In this document: positions 13,801 through 23,646 of the stretch, in pieces
Layout: each line of letters begins with the position of its first letter
Position numbering within the stretch: the stretch's first letter is position 1
NCBI GenBank assembly: GCA_036897625.1
Contig: JAYMTA010000699.1
Span: 1-25,103 of the forward strand
Direction of reading: 5' to 3'
Length of the DNA stretch: 25,103 bases
Source: Pelargonium cotyledonis
Taxonomy: Eukaryota > Streptophyta > Magnoliopsida > Geraniales > Geraniaceae
Position numbers and translations under genes: made by a program
The notes under the pieces: generated by a model
What the model saw: only the letters and a program-made list of their open reading frames with translations
Told to the model about the DNA's origin: nothing
Databases searched by the model: none

Positions 13801-14900
13801 AAGTGAACTTTATATTCTTTCCACAATCAGTTTGGAGCAGATTTGCCCATCTTTCTCTGATAAACTAAATCTCGAGATTCGTATTTATGTCACTCAAGAA
13901 TCCGAACCTCCTTCTCTAGTAAGCATAGCAATAGTCTTAAAAAAACTCATATTTAGAGCTGGCGATTCGGTCTTAGCACACGACATGACGCGAACACGAC
14001 ACAAAATAAGTGTGTATGTTTGGGCTCACCATTTAGTTTGTGTTTGCCCATATAGCACACGATCAACCTTCAACCCGACACAAAACATGACACGAGTGCA
14101 CGAATTGCCAGTTCTTCAATTTCCAATATACATTGCAGAACTTAACTTATTATTTTTTCTGCAGGAAGAAGGTAATGGAGCTCACAAGGCAAATACTATA
14201 GCAAAGACTGTATCCCCGGTGTCCATTGTCTCCAATGCACGTACAGTCTCTGGTTTGGTTTCGTCTGGAAATAAAATCTGGTTTGCAACATACGTCCTCG
14301 CATCCATATTCGGGTTTGTTATAGTAAAGTCTGTAGTTGGCATCTTCTATATAGATTCTGTTGATGTGAGAGCATGGTGGTATAGAGGGATTGTACTAGT
14401 GGCTTGCATGGTTGCTAGTGTTGTTGTCTTTGGTGGTGTTGTGGTTGTTTTTTGGTGCATTTCAGAGAATGTCACTAGAAATGGCAGTGAAGCAGCAACT
14501 GAGGAGACACTATTTGAAGAAACTGAGGCACAAAATGGGCAAGATTTTCCTGAGGAGAAAACAAGCATTGTGTATGGTTCAAGGCCAAACTTCAAAGGTA
14601 CAATTATGCATAAATTGGTACAAAAATGTCCCTATATTATGAAAGTTTAGAGACCTGCTTGACAATTATTTTAATGCCATTTCCTAGATTATAGTTTTGA
14701 TTATGAGTTTCTTGTGTTGTGTTGGTGCAGAAATTTTTGGGTCTATATGTGAAGATTGGGGCTGTGTTGATGTGGGTGTTATTGTGTGTGGTCCTTCAAG
14801 TCTTGAGTCAAGCGTTGCTAGAGAATGCAAGTCAATGAGTGCAAGGAGACAGAGACATCACCCAATCTTCCATTTCAATAGTCATAGTTTTAAGTTATAG
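10897..14900 (+). CDS. FRO: Ferric reduction oxidase (FRO6/FRO7 type), nine exons, complete
   Basis: Membrane flavocytochrome that moves electrons from NADPH through FAD and two hemes to Fe(III) chelates (or Cu(II)). FRO6 and FRO7 of Arabidopsis act at the plasma membrane and chloroplast respectively. Exons: 10897-11152, 11355-11460, 11607-11795, 11928-12162, 12870-13197, 13305-13569, 13660-13918, 14165-14597, 14731-14900. The joined frame gives 746 aa. TM1 is at about 38-60. Heme-ligand pairs are His231/His245 ([14 protein letters not shown]) and about His306/His319 (FYTHQLY, AMHIGDY). The FAD motif HPFS is at 394-397 and the NADPH-binding glycine motif LVAGGIGI at about 466-473. Further membrane segments follow near 570-650, and the protein ends [11 protein letters not shown] second ATG at 10921 ([13 protein letters not shown]) matches relatives' N-termini better, and both contexts are weak, so the start is uncertain. 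The long N-terminal membrane region and C-terminus fit FRO6/7 rather than FRO2. Confidence 0.95.
12541..12700. other. GC-richer block of palindromic hexamers in FRO intron 4
   Basis: Within the 707-nt intron 4 lies a stretch less AT-rich than its surroundings. It contains GGATCC (12558), CAGCTG (12572), TCTAGA (12587), GCTAGC (12596), AGCGCT (12599), GCTAGC (12602), CTCGAG (12607), AAGCTT (12669) and ATCGAT (12695). The core AGCTAGCGCTAGCT (12595-12608) is a perfect 14-bp palindrome. The origin is unknown: it could be a chance cluster, a transposon relic or foreign sequence. Confidence 0.5.
13955..14115. mobile_element. Short hAT-like MITE inside FRO intron 7
   Basis: The terminal inverted repeats are AGAGCTGGCGATTC (13955-13968) and GAATTGCCAGTTCT (14102-14115), matching at 12 of 14 positions. 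The interior has many 'acacgacatgac / cgacacaaaa / tgacacgag' runs and 'cccgacac' pieces. Those are familiar from small non-autonomous plant repeats with GCTGGCAATTC-type ends. The element is 161 bp and has no coding capacity of its own. A clear 8-bp target duplication was not seen (tcatattt against tcaatttc). Confidence 0.6.
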
Positions 14901-15148
14901 GTTTTGATATTCAAGTGTTTTGATTTGAGGCTTAGGCTATGCACACTAGCTATATTGATGATATTTTACAAGAACTATAGTAGTTAAGAATGAGAAGGCA
15001 AAATATATGACAATTTTATTGTGATAGAAAATGCAATGAAATCAAATTTATAATTAATTTGTCGCTCATTTGTGTGTTGTTTGTGCAAAAGAAAAGAAAG
15101 AAAGGAAAGTATATATCTTTCAATGAATTTATGAGTATTTTATTTTAA
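14901..15148 (+). other. FRO 3' untranslated and downstream region
   Basis: AT-rich sequence after the FRO stop codon, presumably holding the polyadenylation site. T-rich and 'tataattaat' type stretches around 15040-15060 fit the loose plant signals. I see no gene. Confidence 0.4.
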
Positions 15149-15550
15149 TTTTTTTGAACCAAAATAAGGATTTATTAATTCAAATCCGCATTAGCAAGCG
15201 GTATAATAAAGTCGGGGGAAATAGGACCAACCCACTCGACTATGTCAGACAAGCAGACCGAGGACCTCGTGAGAGCATGAGCCACTCGATTTGCAGACCG
15301 ACAAATAAAAACAAACTCGACATCACCAATAATAAAAGCTAACTCAATAACATCCAAAATAACTAAACCAAAGACACTAGAGACTTCTCCTTTCGATTTG
15401 AATAGCACGAAACACTGACAATGAATTAGTTTCAACAATAAAACCTGACCAACCCTTCAAGTGAGCCGAATCAAGGGCCTGTCAAACTGCGATAGCTTCG
15501 ACCACTCGAACTTCCCCACAACCCGGTCTACTAGTTCGCCCACCACCACA
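15149..15550 (-). mobile_element. 5'-truncated LINE fragment: RNase H-like C-terminus
   Basis: On the minus strand, translated pieces read as the RNase H-like end of plant LINE polyproteins: 'EVRVVEAIAV', then 'IVETNSLSVFRAI', then 'FVFICRSANRVAHALTRSS' and 'WVGPISPDFIIPLANADLN' before the stop at 15175. The reading frame is broken by a stop upstream of 15438. After the stop comes a short 3' tail, 'aataaatccttattttggttc', followed by seven A residues (minus strand, ending at 15149), as expected for a retroposed LINE end. It is a dead fragment. Confidence 0.75.
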
Positions 15551-15557
15551 GATCAAA

Positions 15558-15877
15558 GTGTGTGGCCGTTGCTGGCTAGAGGCGATGGTGGAGTCAGATT
15601 CTATTTTGGTAATTGAGGCAATTCAGATTAGAGGGGACCACATTGTCAGTAGTCTGATTATTAGTGATATCCTTGAGTTGTCGGATTATTTTGCTTCTAT
15701 TAAGTTTTTACATATTAGGAGGTCGGTTAACACTGATACATTGTGGCTTATGTTTTGGTAAGATCATATAGATCGATTGAGTTTGACCGTTGGTTGGGTC
15801 AGCCAAGCCGGCATTTTATTTCTGATTTGGTGTTAGCCGATGTATGATCAATAAAATTGGCTACGTCCAAAAAAAAA
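15558..15877 (+). mobile_element. Second 5'-truncated LINE fragment, opposite strand, frameshifted
   Basis: The plus strand encodes 'MVESDSILVIEAIQI', 'LIISDILELSDYFASIKFLHIRRSVN' and then, after a frameshift near 15740, 'AYVLVRS' and 'GQPSRHFISDLVLADV' before a stop at 15845. This is the same RNase H-like LINE C-terminus as the neighbouring minus-strand fragment. It ends with 'caataaaattggctacgtcc' and nine A residues (15869-15877). The two fragments therefore lie 5' end to 5' end with both tails pointing outward. It is non-functional. Confidence 0.75.
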
Positions 15878-16029
15878 TTTGTATGGAAAATATTCTTAAT
15901 TGACTAAACGAATTAAAATCAATAATTTGTTTCTCATTTATCTATAAGCGGCTTATGATAAGCCTAGTTAATGAGGATAAATATGGGCTGGGCTGGCTTA
16001 TGTACTTATGAGTTAAAAGCCCATAAAGG

Positions 16030-16105
16030 CCCAATCACACTAGCAGGCCCAGGAACCAAAGCTTTTTTCAAGAGTGTCACAAGACAGACTGGTCTCTATA
16101 AAAGG
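16030..16105 (+). promoter_or_regulatory. Promoter-like block: site II (GGCCCA) motifs plus TATA box
   Basis: GGCCCA occurs twice (about 16028-16034 and 16046-16052), with an AGCCCA nearby. About 50 nt downstream is a good TATA box, CTATAAAAGG (16096-16105). Site II elements with a TATA box at this spacing are typical of active plant nuclear promoters, often of mitochondrial, ribosomal or growth-related genes. Initiation would be expected near 16130. Confidence 0.5.
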
Positions 16106-16389
16106 AACATCCCAAAAATGCTAGGCATAAGTCACAACACGCATGATCAGGATCATAGCCTCTGCATCTGCTCCGTTCTGGCGAGTTTGCAGTTTCCGAT
16201 CGACGCCATAGCCACAGCCTTGGAGAAGGCAGTGAAAAATGTTGCTCCACACAACCGTCTGTCCTTCTCCGGAGCCTTCTCGGCTCTCTTCGCTCACCTT
16301 TCTACTTTCGCCTCCATCTTCCATGTCTCATCTTGCCTTTCTCCTTTGACGCTCCTCTCAGGTTCATCTCTCTCATTATCTACATACAT

Positions 16390-16392
<3 letters not shown>

Positions 16393-16421
<29 letters not shown>
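16393..16421. repeat. (AC)n microsatellite
   Basis: An uninterrupted AC dinucleotide repeat of about 14.5 units lies just downstream of the possible first exon. Confidence 0.95.
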
Positions 16422-16425
<4 letters not shown>

Positions 16426-16589
16426 TGGCTAGATAGAGAACGATAGGAAAGGAGGGAGAGATCGAGAGCTGTGAATTGGCTCGTGTTCATTGGATTTTGT
16501 GGCTCTTAATTTCTGATTCGTTGTGATGCGTGGAGATTGTGTTTGTTTGTGAAGAATGTGTGGGAAAATTGTTATTCTGTTATATATGC

Positions 16590-16890
16590 TGATCTGAAGT
16601 TAGCAACCGGTACAGTTTTCTCAGATGAGCGTGGATTTGTTACCGTTGTTTGTTTTGTTACGTGACTGTTGTTTTGTTTGTGATGTTTGGGATTGTGTTT
16701 GGTTTTGAAGAAAAGTATGAGGAAATTTTGCTTGTGAGATTTTTGTTGATCGAAACAAGAAACTGGTTCTGTTTTTCTCAGTTTAGTGTTGATCTGAAAC
16801 AAGCAACCAGTACAGATGAGTGAAGATTTTGTTACTGTTGTTTTGCTTGTGATGTTTGGGATTCTGTTTGGTTGTCAAGCAAAGTACGAA
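16590..16890. repeat. Degenerate direct duplication
   Basis: Two diverged copies are about 200 bp apart, starting near 16590 and 16790. Both begin 'tgatctgaa...agcaacc.gtacag' and run through 'gatgag.g' and 'tgatgtttgggatt.tgtttggtt'. A third weaker partial copy lies around 16745-16780. T/G-rich composition fits an intron of the possible plus-strand transcript. Confidence 0.6.
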
Positions 16891-17390
16891 ACAACAAACT
16901 AGTACTGATTTTCTCTGTTAAGTGAGTTTGCTGAATTTATTTGAGTTTGTTTCTGCAGTTTGTATTGATTCAGGACTATTGTATGTGGTTAATCTGTTTG
17001 GCTGTGTAGAAAATTTGGCGAAAGGGAAGGAAATAAGAATTATATTTCAATATATATTTCAATATATATATAATGTCAGCGTGGTGTACACGCATCATAA
17101 GTTCTGCTTGGAAATTTTATAACTATCCGAGTATTGGTATTCATCGATTTCATATTCAAACTTGTCAATCAGTTTCCTGAACAATAGTTTGATTTGAGTT
17201 GTAGGCATTAAGCTTAATACAATGCATTTCACTGTGAAGTTGAATCTGTGTACAATATTACAATAATGTGACACCAAGAACTTTTCCCATGTGGTTGAAG
17301 TATTGAACCCTATCGCCATAACATCTGCTAATCTATATGCTATGCAAACCTTCTCATAGTATAAACTTATGTGATTAAAGAATCCAAGCA

Positions 17391-20300
17391 TTAGTTTGCT
17401 GGACAACCATCAACAATTATGCCCTTGGCTGTTGGGCAAGTTGCCAGTTCACAATGTTCTCCATCCGTTCCCCACCAAGTAATACCTCTTTCCTCCATGC
17501 CCACAGAAAAATACAGTAGAACTGCCATGAAAGCCACCCCAGCATCTAATGCTGCTGAAAGAATGTAATTGTACCTCTGCCACCACTGTTTTCGGTAGCG
17601 AAAGACGAAAAAGTTGAAAATTGTCCCAACTATTATCCATGCATTGTAGTTTAATGGTGTTGCTGGAGGCATCATTGCTGTTGCCCCTAGAAGGACTGGG
17701 AGGTTAATCAAAGGTATCCATGATTGCTTTGGGAATGCCTTGTGCAGTAGCCAAATGATGGCTGGTCCCACTGCACCTCCAAGGAAGAACCAGTTCATGG
17801 CTCTATAGTTTCCTAGAGTCCCAAAGATCCGTTTTGGCCCCACCAAACCCCATATAACAGATGCATCAAAGAAAACTCGATCACCTGGACATGTCCAAGG
17901 ACTGTCAGATGGAAGGAGTTCATCCTGGCATATGTTCTCGACAGTGTTCAGCAACCACCATGCCACTGACAGGTTGATGGTTCCAGCTAGGATTGTTCCT
18001 ATGAACTGCCTCATGTAAATAATCAGATAAAAGAGACTAGATCATATCAGCTATTAAGTCAGAACATGACAGAAAGATAGTAGAAAATTAAAATATATAT
18101 TTTTTAAAGCATTTATTATTGTTTTTCTGCTGCTCACAAATTTTTATGATGAGGTGATTTATCATTTGAAGGCATTCCTGATGAATCCATTTTCTGGACA
18201 TCTAGGATGATCTGCCTGTTTGCCGTGTTTTTTTTTTTTTTTTTTTGTGGGGGGGGATTTAAATCAATTTTAAAACATATTTTTTGTGTGGTCTCTGTTT
18301 TTTTTTTTTTTTTTTTTGTGTGGCGGCATTTACATATCATGTCATACTAATTTTATGTATGAATTATGAAATATCATATTAAACTTATATTATCTCTTGG
18401 CTAGAGAAATGGTCTATCCATTACATTCTCTTATCAGCTCATGTTTAAGTCTAATATAATTTGATAGTGCACTTCAAATTCAGCATGTATTTGGAATGTA
18501 TAGTGCATCTGTGTGAGCATTGATTTTTTAAACTATAGCAATCAGCATAGATCTCAATTCTGTTTTGACTTTTGTACGTATGACATCCAATAGTAATAGG
18601 CTACTAGAAGTTGTTGGGTTATATGCTGGAAAATTTCTTGGTGTCTGAATTAGCCAAACATATTACCATGCAGTCTGGAATTTACCTGAACTAAGAACAT
18701 CGAACGTGGAGGGATTTTCATGTAATGCCCTAGCTTGAAATCACTTAGGAAGGAAACAGCCTGAGCCATGCTCATGTAACCATATGTTTTGAAGCAAACA
18801 TTGGCTATTGGTCTTCCTGGTAATATGATTCCCATGATGTACTCTGTGATTATATTTAGTCCTGGTGTCTGTAGATAGAATTGATCTGAAATTAGTGACA
18901 GAATAACATATATAGTGACAAGGAAAGCGTTTTTCTTTAGGGGGATAGTTGATGGGTATAAAACTAAAACAAAATCTATCTTCAATAATGAAGGCTTGAA
19001 AAAAATTAGCCCACGCATTTTCATGTCATGGTACCTCTAAATATAAGCAAGAATAGGGCAGCAATTCTAAAACAATAACCTGGTTTGTTGTGGCAGCTAT
19101 AATGCTGATTGGGAGGGTGAATATGAAAGCAAGAGCACTGGCAAAGAGGAGTCCCCACCATGGCATCTGGACTTGATCATTTAAGAAGATACAGAGTATA
19201 AGAGAAACTGCTACTGACAGACCAAGCAACATGTAAAACCACCAAGAAGGTATGTCCTTGTATCTCTTCATTAGTTGCGTATGGATATCCTCCTTGCCCT
19301 TGAAGGAAGCATGATACCTCTCATAAATCTCCCTGGTTAATAAAGTTGGGCAGCATTACATAAACTGTATTAATATAAATTTCAGAACATTAAGATAGTG
19401 AACTTAAAAGAATGATGCTATGATTATTATTTATGATTATTAGGATGACATTGTTTGAAGTGTTGAAATTGATTTACCATCTAGAAGTTCAATTTGCATG
19501 AGAAGAATAAAGATAAGTAGTTAAGGCCAACTCATTTTTTATGTCATGGCATTTGTGATAAAACAGCATTTTAAAGTGACTGCGAGTATTTGAAACTATA
19601 AGTGATATATTGTGGTAATATTTAGTAAATTGAGAAATAGATGATGTTGACTGGAAAATAACATGTACGATAAGCTGTTGTCAATATACTACTGTTGATG
19701 AAAAAACAAAATAGCATTATTACTATCTAAAGTAACAGTAAAAATTTGAAGTTATAAGTGATACATTACATACCTTCCATAGAAGAAACCAACATGGCTA
19801 AGGGTGGCTGCAATAGTTGCAAAGCCAAAGCCATAAGTGAGAGCGAAAAATATGCTCAGATGAATCCGTCCTTGCTCCTCGTACTTAGGTATATCCAACT
19901 CAAATTTGTCATTTAAAATAGCCGTTATATCATATTTTTGACCTTGGGCCGTAAACAAGTGTGAGGAGAAAATGGGAAATTTAGTTGCGCCATAAACATC
20001 TAGCCCCCAATATGCGATAGGAGTTACGATGTAGACTATCAAAGCATAGCCCAGAAAGACATTGACAATGGCAAAGAAAGGGCATATGAGTGGGCTAAAT
20101 AAGAAAGACGCCACGACAGACCAGTCTAGTGTTATGGCTCCCACTCCAATCCCCCTCATGCCTGAGCCAATTTGTTGAGCTGTGACCGACTTTGAGAAGA
20201 TCCAGCAGACCCATGATATGTTTGTTAGTGTCGAGAAGAGGTATCCTGGGAATACATACCATGTGAAACTGCATACTAGTGCAATTAGGAAGAACTTTGC

Positions 20301-23300
20301 CCTTGACATGTGGTGGTCATCTTTCTCGTGCAAAGCCCTGAAAATTTTGGATTCACCAGCTTAGAACAGTTTTTTTGTATAAATGTATCTGTGAGTAAAT
20401 TCTACAGATTCTGTTTATCTAAGCTCATGATGTTGAAATGGAAAAGGAACCGGCTATATGGTAAATTTGAAGTAGCTAATTCCTTCGTATGTAGGTACAA
20501 CTAGTACTAATTGTGTTGAAATTGTCTGGACGTGTTCAATGGTGAAAGTTGCAAGACTAATTAGAATAATGTAGGAGTCATCTTAGTCAAATCTCTAGGG
20601 TCATAGAGACAATGAGGAAGTTTAGGAAGAGTTTTGAGTTGAGGTTGTTGCCTGTTGCCTTGGACAAATTAGCATGTGATATCTTGCAAATAAGTTTGTA
20701 TTGAAATCAGTAAAATTAAAATAACTGATAGTGGGCGTTTATGTGATTTCCGTGGTTCAAATGTTATTTTGTCCCTTCTGATTCACTCTGGCACCGTCTT
20801 TGAATCTACAGTGAACAACTCAGAAGTGGTAACTAGTTGAAATATCAATCTATTTGGTATCTATCACCAATATAGTGCAATATAAGATTTGGTGGTCCGA
20901 ATTAGATTTTGATTTTTACGATTCAGTTAGAAAAGAACTATTACTCGTGACTATAGATGATTGAATTAAGATTTAGTTAAATCTGTTCGGAAGATTGTTT
21001 TATGATACATACTCTATATTTATACTGTAATTTTTTCTGAATTATTTGAGTTTTAAGATTGAATGATAGTATGATATTAAGGAGACAGCCGTCTTGGAAT
21101 TGGATTCATTGGGTAAACGTATTTGTAGGTTTTTAGTCCAATCAATTGCTCCTTCACTTCAACCTTCGTTTTTCCTGAATGAATTGGTTGGTGGAAATTT
21201 TGTGACAACGATCTGGATATTTATTGTGTCAGAACATGTTAGTTTTGCTATTGACTATTCTTAATCTTCCCTGTGTTTAATTGTTTTTTTGTTTTAACGG
21301 AGCACTTAATTGTCAATTTCCGCAGGTACAGACATGAGTTTCTCCATCAACTTATGTGCTAGGTTGTTTTCATTTCCAACTATCACCATCAATGCTGTCA
21401 AGAAGCTCAAGCCAACGACACCATCCTGGTAAGCATTTTTTATCTTTACCTAGTTATGTTGCTTTGGAATATAAGATAGCTGAAATTTCCAAGTCCTTGC
21501 TTAGTGAATAGGGATAGGGCTGGCAATCTCGACTCTAACATTAGGTACCCAAAACTGACCAACATTTTTGCAGGTTTGGACCGCACGACCTATTTCTGGT
21601 CGCCCAAACCTGCACTGACCCACATAATCTTTACTTAAAACCCGAAACTCATTTTTGAAATCAGCAACCCAAAGTTTGAATCTGAACCCTCATATATCCT
21701 ATTATAATATTATTTAAAACTAATTCAACCAATTTTTTGCGGCTCACGTTGAATGTATCCTACAAAATAATGTACCGTATTAGACAAATGCACTTATTTT
21801 ACACTAAAATCAAGTCCAATTCTTGAGTCAACATGTTGAAATATCATTTAACTTGTTACTCAAATGACTTGCCAATTGACGTATCCAACTATGTCAAGCA
21901 CTACCATTTTTCAAGTACATCACAAAACCTCTTAACAAAATTAAATAGTAACGTTGAAATGGACAATTTGGTCAAAACCAATTGACCCATCCTAGTTGAC
22001 TTTGAAACAATGAAAGTAGGATTGAGCTTCTTACTGAAAGCTAGGTGCATGTGAGCATTGATTACATGTCTTTTAATGAAAAATAAAAATAAAAATAAAA
22101 ATAAAATACTAATACAATCATATAAAACAATAATAATAATAATAATAATAATAATGATTCAACAAAAGTGGGCAGCAACTTGGGAGGGTTCATACTCCAT
22201 AGAATTGAAATTGGATGGAACTAGCTGACAATTTGCAACCAGTACTTGTAGTCCTATATGTATTTTTGTGAGTTTAGATTGGATAATCAATTCCCAGTTG
22301 AATCGGGTCCAGTGAAATCACACATTTTATACACAAAACTGAAAACTGAGACAGAATTGTTCCAAAACTAGCAATTATGGATTAATTGTTACATTCCTAT
22401 GGAGTTTAAAGGGTAACGAGGCAGCTCACGTTGACCCTTAATTGTAACATTCAGCTGCCTATTTTCTCTAGTCAAACTAAATTGTCTAAAACTACAGCAA
22501 ATAAATTATAGGAAACGGTCTATCTGAGTTGTGGACTCTAACAATTTATTTAATTAGAGCTACGCAAATTTGGAGCTGTAGGAGTTAAACTCAAGATCTT
22601 TTATTTAATTAGTGATTTGAAGCTAAATTCATAATCAATTAGTTGGAGATAATTAGGATATTAGTGCACTTACCTGAAGAGTGAAACCTGAACGAGAGTG
22701 CTGGGCCACCACATTTGGGCTGGCTCCACAACATACTTCCTCAGCAGCCCAGCCCAACCATATCCCAACACCTTCAATATAAATGACATTTATGAATGTG
22801 AATAAATATTTTGAAATTTAAATTTGAATTTACATCCAGGCTCCTGAGTTTTTAATCTTTTCTTTATATATATATACCATCAAATTTCGCATCCTACAAG
22901 TATACTTTATACAAATAATATCTAACCATCATCCTAATTTTCAAACAGAAGCTGAAAGCTATGTTTGAACTGAAAAGAAAAAAGAAAAAAACAAATTTCC
23001 TTCCTGAAATCAATAATTGAAAATAAAAATAAAATAAAAAACACTTTAGACTACAATTTACCTGAGTAGTGATGATGAGCAGCCAGCTAGCCAGAAACGA
23101 GATTTTCCGGCGATAAAAAGCCTTAATAATGTTAACAATACCCACAGCATAAGCTGAGCCAGAACCAAAAGCACTGCCAGCATTGGCAAATATAGAAATG
23201 AGCACATGCTCCTTCATGTTAAACTGGCCCGAGTTGAGAGAAAACTGTCGGGACCCGAACCCGGGTAGCCGGAACTTGGTCTTGGGGAGGACGGGGGGAC

Positions 23301-23646
23301 GTGCGTGTTGTGGGGGGGGGGGGGCGGCAAAAAAGGGGCCGATAGGGAGGGTAGCCACCTGGACGGTGATTTGAGTGATGATAAGTGGCTCCGTCCGGTA
23401 GGAGAAGAATTGGTTGAGGAAGGAGAGAAGAGCACATGATATGAGGCCTAAGAACCACATTCGGAAGGTCCATACCGGAAGGGTCGGGTCGTCGGTGTTG
23501 GTCACCGTTAGCCGGACTTCTTCTATGGGAGAGATGTCGTCATCATCGTCGGGGTTTCCGGCGGTGTTGATGTGCTTCTCTGGGTCTTTGATGGTGGTGG
23601 TGGTGGTGGTGGTGGAGTGAGGTGTTTGTATCTCTAAACTGCCCAT
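17391..23646 (-). CDS. OPT4: Oligopeptide transporter (OPT family, OPT2/OPT4 type), six exons, complete
   Basis: Proton-coupled plasma-membrane carrier of small peptides and related substrates such as glutathione; some OPT members move metal-nicotianamine or metal ions. Exons on the minus strand: 23646-23062, 22771-22674, 20337-19774, 19332-19080, 18868-18686, 18005-17391. The joined frame gives 765 aa, close to family size. Landmarks: a variable N-terminus with a Thr run (12-18) and Asp run (33-37), the family block [10 protein letters not shown] (39-48), many hydrophobic membrane segments, [48 protein letters not shown], and the hallmark KIPPR in [12 protein letters not shown]. The last exon holds [17 protein letters not shown] and a Cys-containing tail. 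Wording of these blocks is closest to Arabidopsis OPT4 and OPT2 as I remember them. Odd: residues 109-118 are a Pro-rich insertion beside a 13-G run, and the hallmark NPGPF reads NSGQF (138-142). Confidence 0.94.
18018..18685. other. OPT intron 5 with two long T runs
   Basis: This intron holds two poly-T tracts of roughly 17-19 nt (about 18230-18246 and 18299-18317). Each is preceded by G/T-rich sequence and followed by 'gtg', and the first is followed by an eight-G run. It may be a small duplication or a sequencing-difficult region. No gene was seen. Confidence 0.5.
21306..21428. other. Exon-like block within OPT intron 2, host gene unknown
   Basis: On the plus strand 21326-21428 has textbook splice edges: acceptor 'gtcaatttccgcag' and donor 'cctg/gtaagc'. 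One frame through it is open ([14 protein letters not shown]...). On the minus strand 21425-21306 also has an acceptor-like edge ('tgcttaccag') and an open frame of 39 codons ending in TAA ([13 protein letters not shown]...AEIDN). The minus reading looks more protein-like. Neither matches a family I can name, and it is not part of the OPT protein. It could be an antisense-transcript exon, an alternative exon or a captured gene fragment. Confidence 0.35.
21512..21760. mobile_element. Probable repeat fragment with a hAT-MITE-like left end
   Basis: The edge reads TAGGGCTGGCAATCTCG, nearly the same terminal motif as the MITE in FRO intron 7 (AGAGCTGGCGATTC). The following 'acccaaaactgacc', 'cgcccaaacctgcactgaccc' and 'aacccgaaactc' pieces are typical of degenerate plant repeats. 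No matching right end was found, so the right boundary is arbitrary and the element may be truncated. Confidence 0.35.
22078..22155. repeat. (AAAAT)n and (AAT)n microsatellites in OPT intron 2
   Basis: About five AAAAT-type units (22078-22107) are followed, after about 20 nt, by about nine AAT units (22129-22155). These are simple A-rich repeats. Confidence 0.9.
23293..23324. repeat. 13-G homopolymer and extra 30 nt in OPT exon 1
   Basis: The plus strand carries a run of 13 G (23312-23324). Read on the coding strand, 23322-23293 supplies ten residues rich in Pro ([10 protein letters not shown]) between AA and VLPKTKF, where relatives have none. The length is a multiple of three so the frame survives. 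It is either a real repeat expansion or a sequence error at a difficult homopolymer. Confidence 0.6.
23592..23615. repeat. (TGG)n repeat encoding a Thr run in the OPT N-terminus
   Basis: About eight TGG units on the plus strand are read on the minus strand as ACC/ACT codons for Thr12-18 in the variable cytosolic N-terminus. Its length is likely polymorphic and tolerated. Confidence 0.85.

Larger units (their letters stand above)
16117..17122 (+). other. Possible transcription unit of unknown product
   Basis: Downstream of the promoter-like block is a compact, less AT-rich stretch (16117-16362). It is open from ATG 16117 and ends in a possible donor (CTCTCAG/GTTCATC). A T-rich region with a good acceptor (tgtttctgcag, ending at 16958) follows, and joining these two sites keeps the frame open to a TAA at 17120-17122. 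The predicted protein (about 135 aa) matches no family I recognise, and the second exon looks poorly coding. A shorter overlapping frame from the ATG at about 16143 reads MIRIIASASAPFWR and stops soon. It may be a non-coding transcript, a promoter and first exon cut off from its gene, or a real small gene. Confidence 0.3.
20338..22673. other. Large OPT intron 2 (2.3 kb)
   Basis: Exons 2 and 3 join cleanly in the protein ([11 protein letters not shown]), so this whole interval is one intron, by far the largest in the gene. It contains an exon-like block (21306-21428), a repeat fragment starting near 21512, and microsatellites near 22078-22155. The remaining sequence is AT-rich and I see nothing else in it. 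Confidence 0.7.

Noticed and set aside
13919-14164. Treating the FRO exon 7-8 region as one continuous exon
   Set aside because: The middle 82 codons match no FRO sequence, consist largely of a MITE, and are bounded by good GT and AG sites, so an intron is the better model.
23183-23473. Alternative frames through OPT exon 1
   Set aside because: They are proline- or glycine-rich shadows of the poly-G region; only the frame from 23646 carries OPT family blocks.
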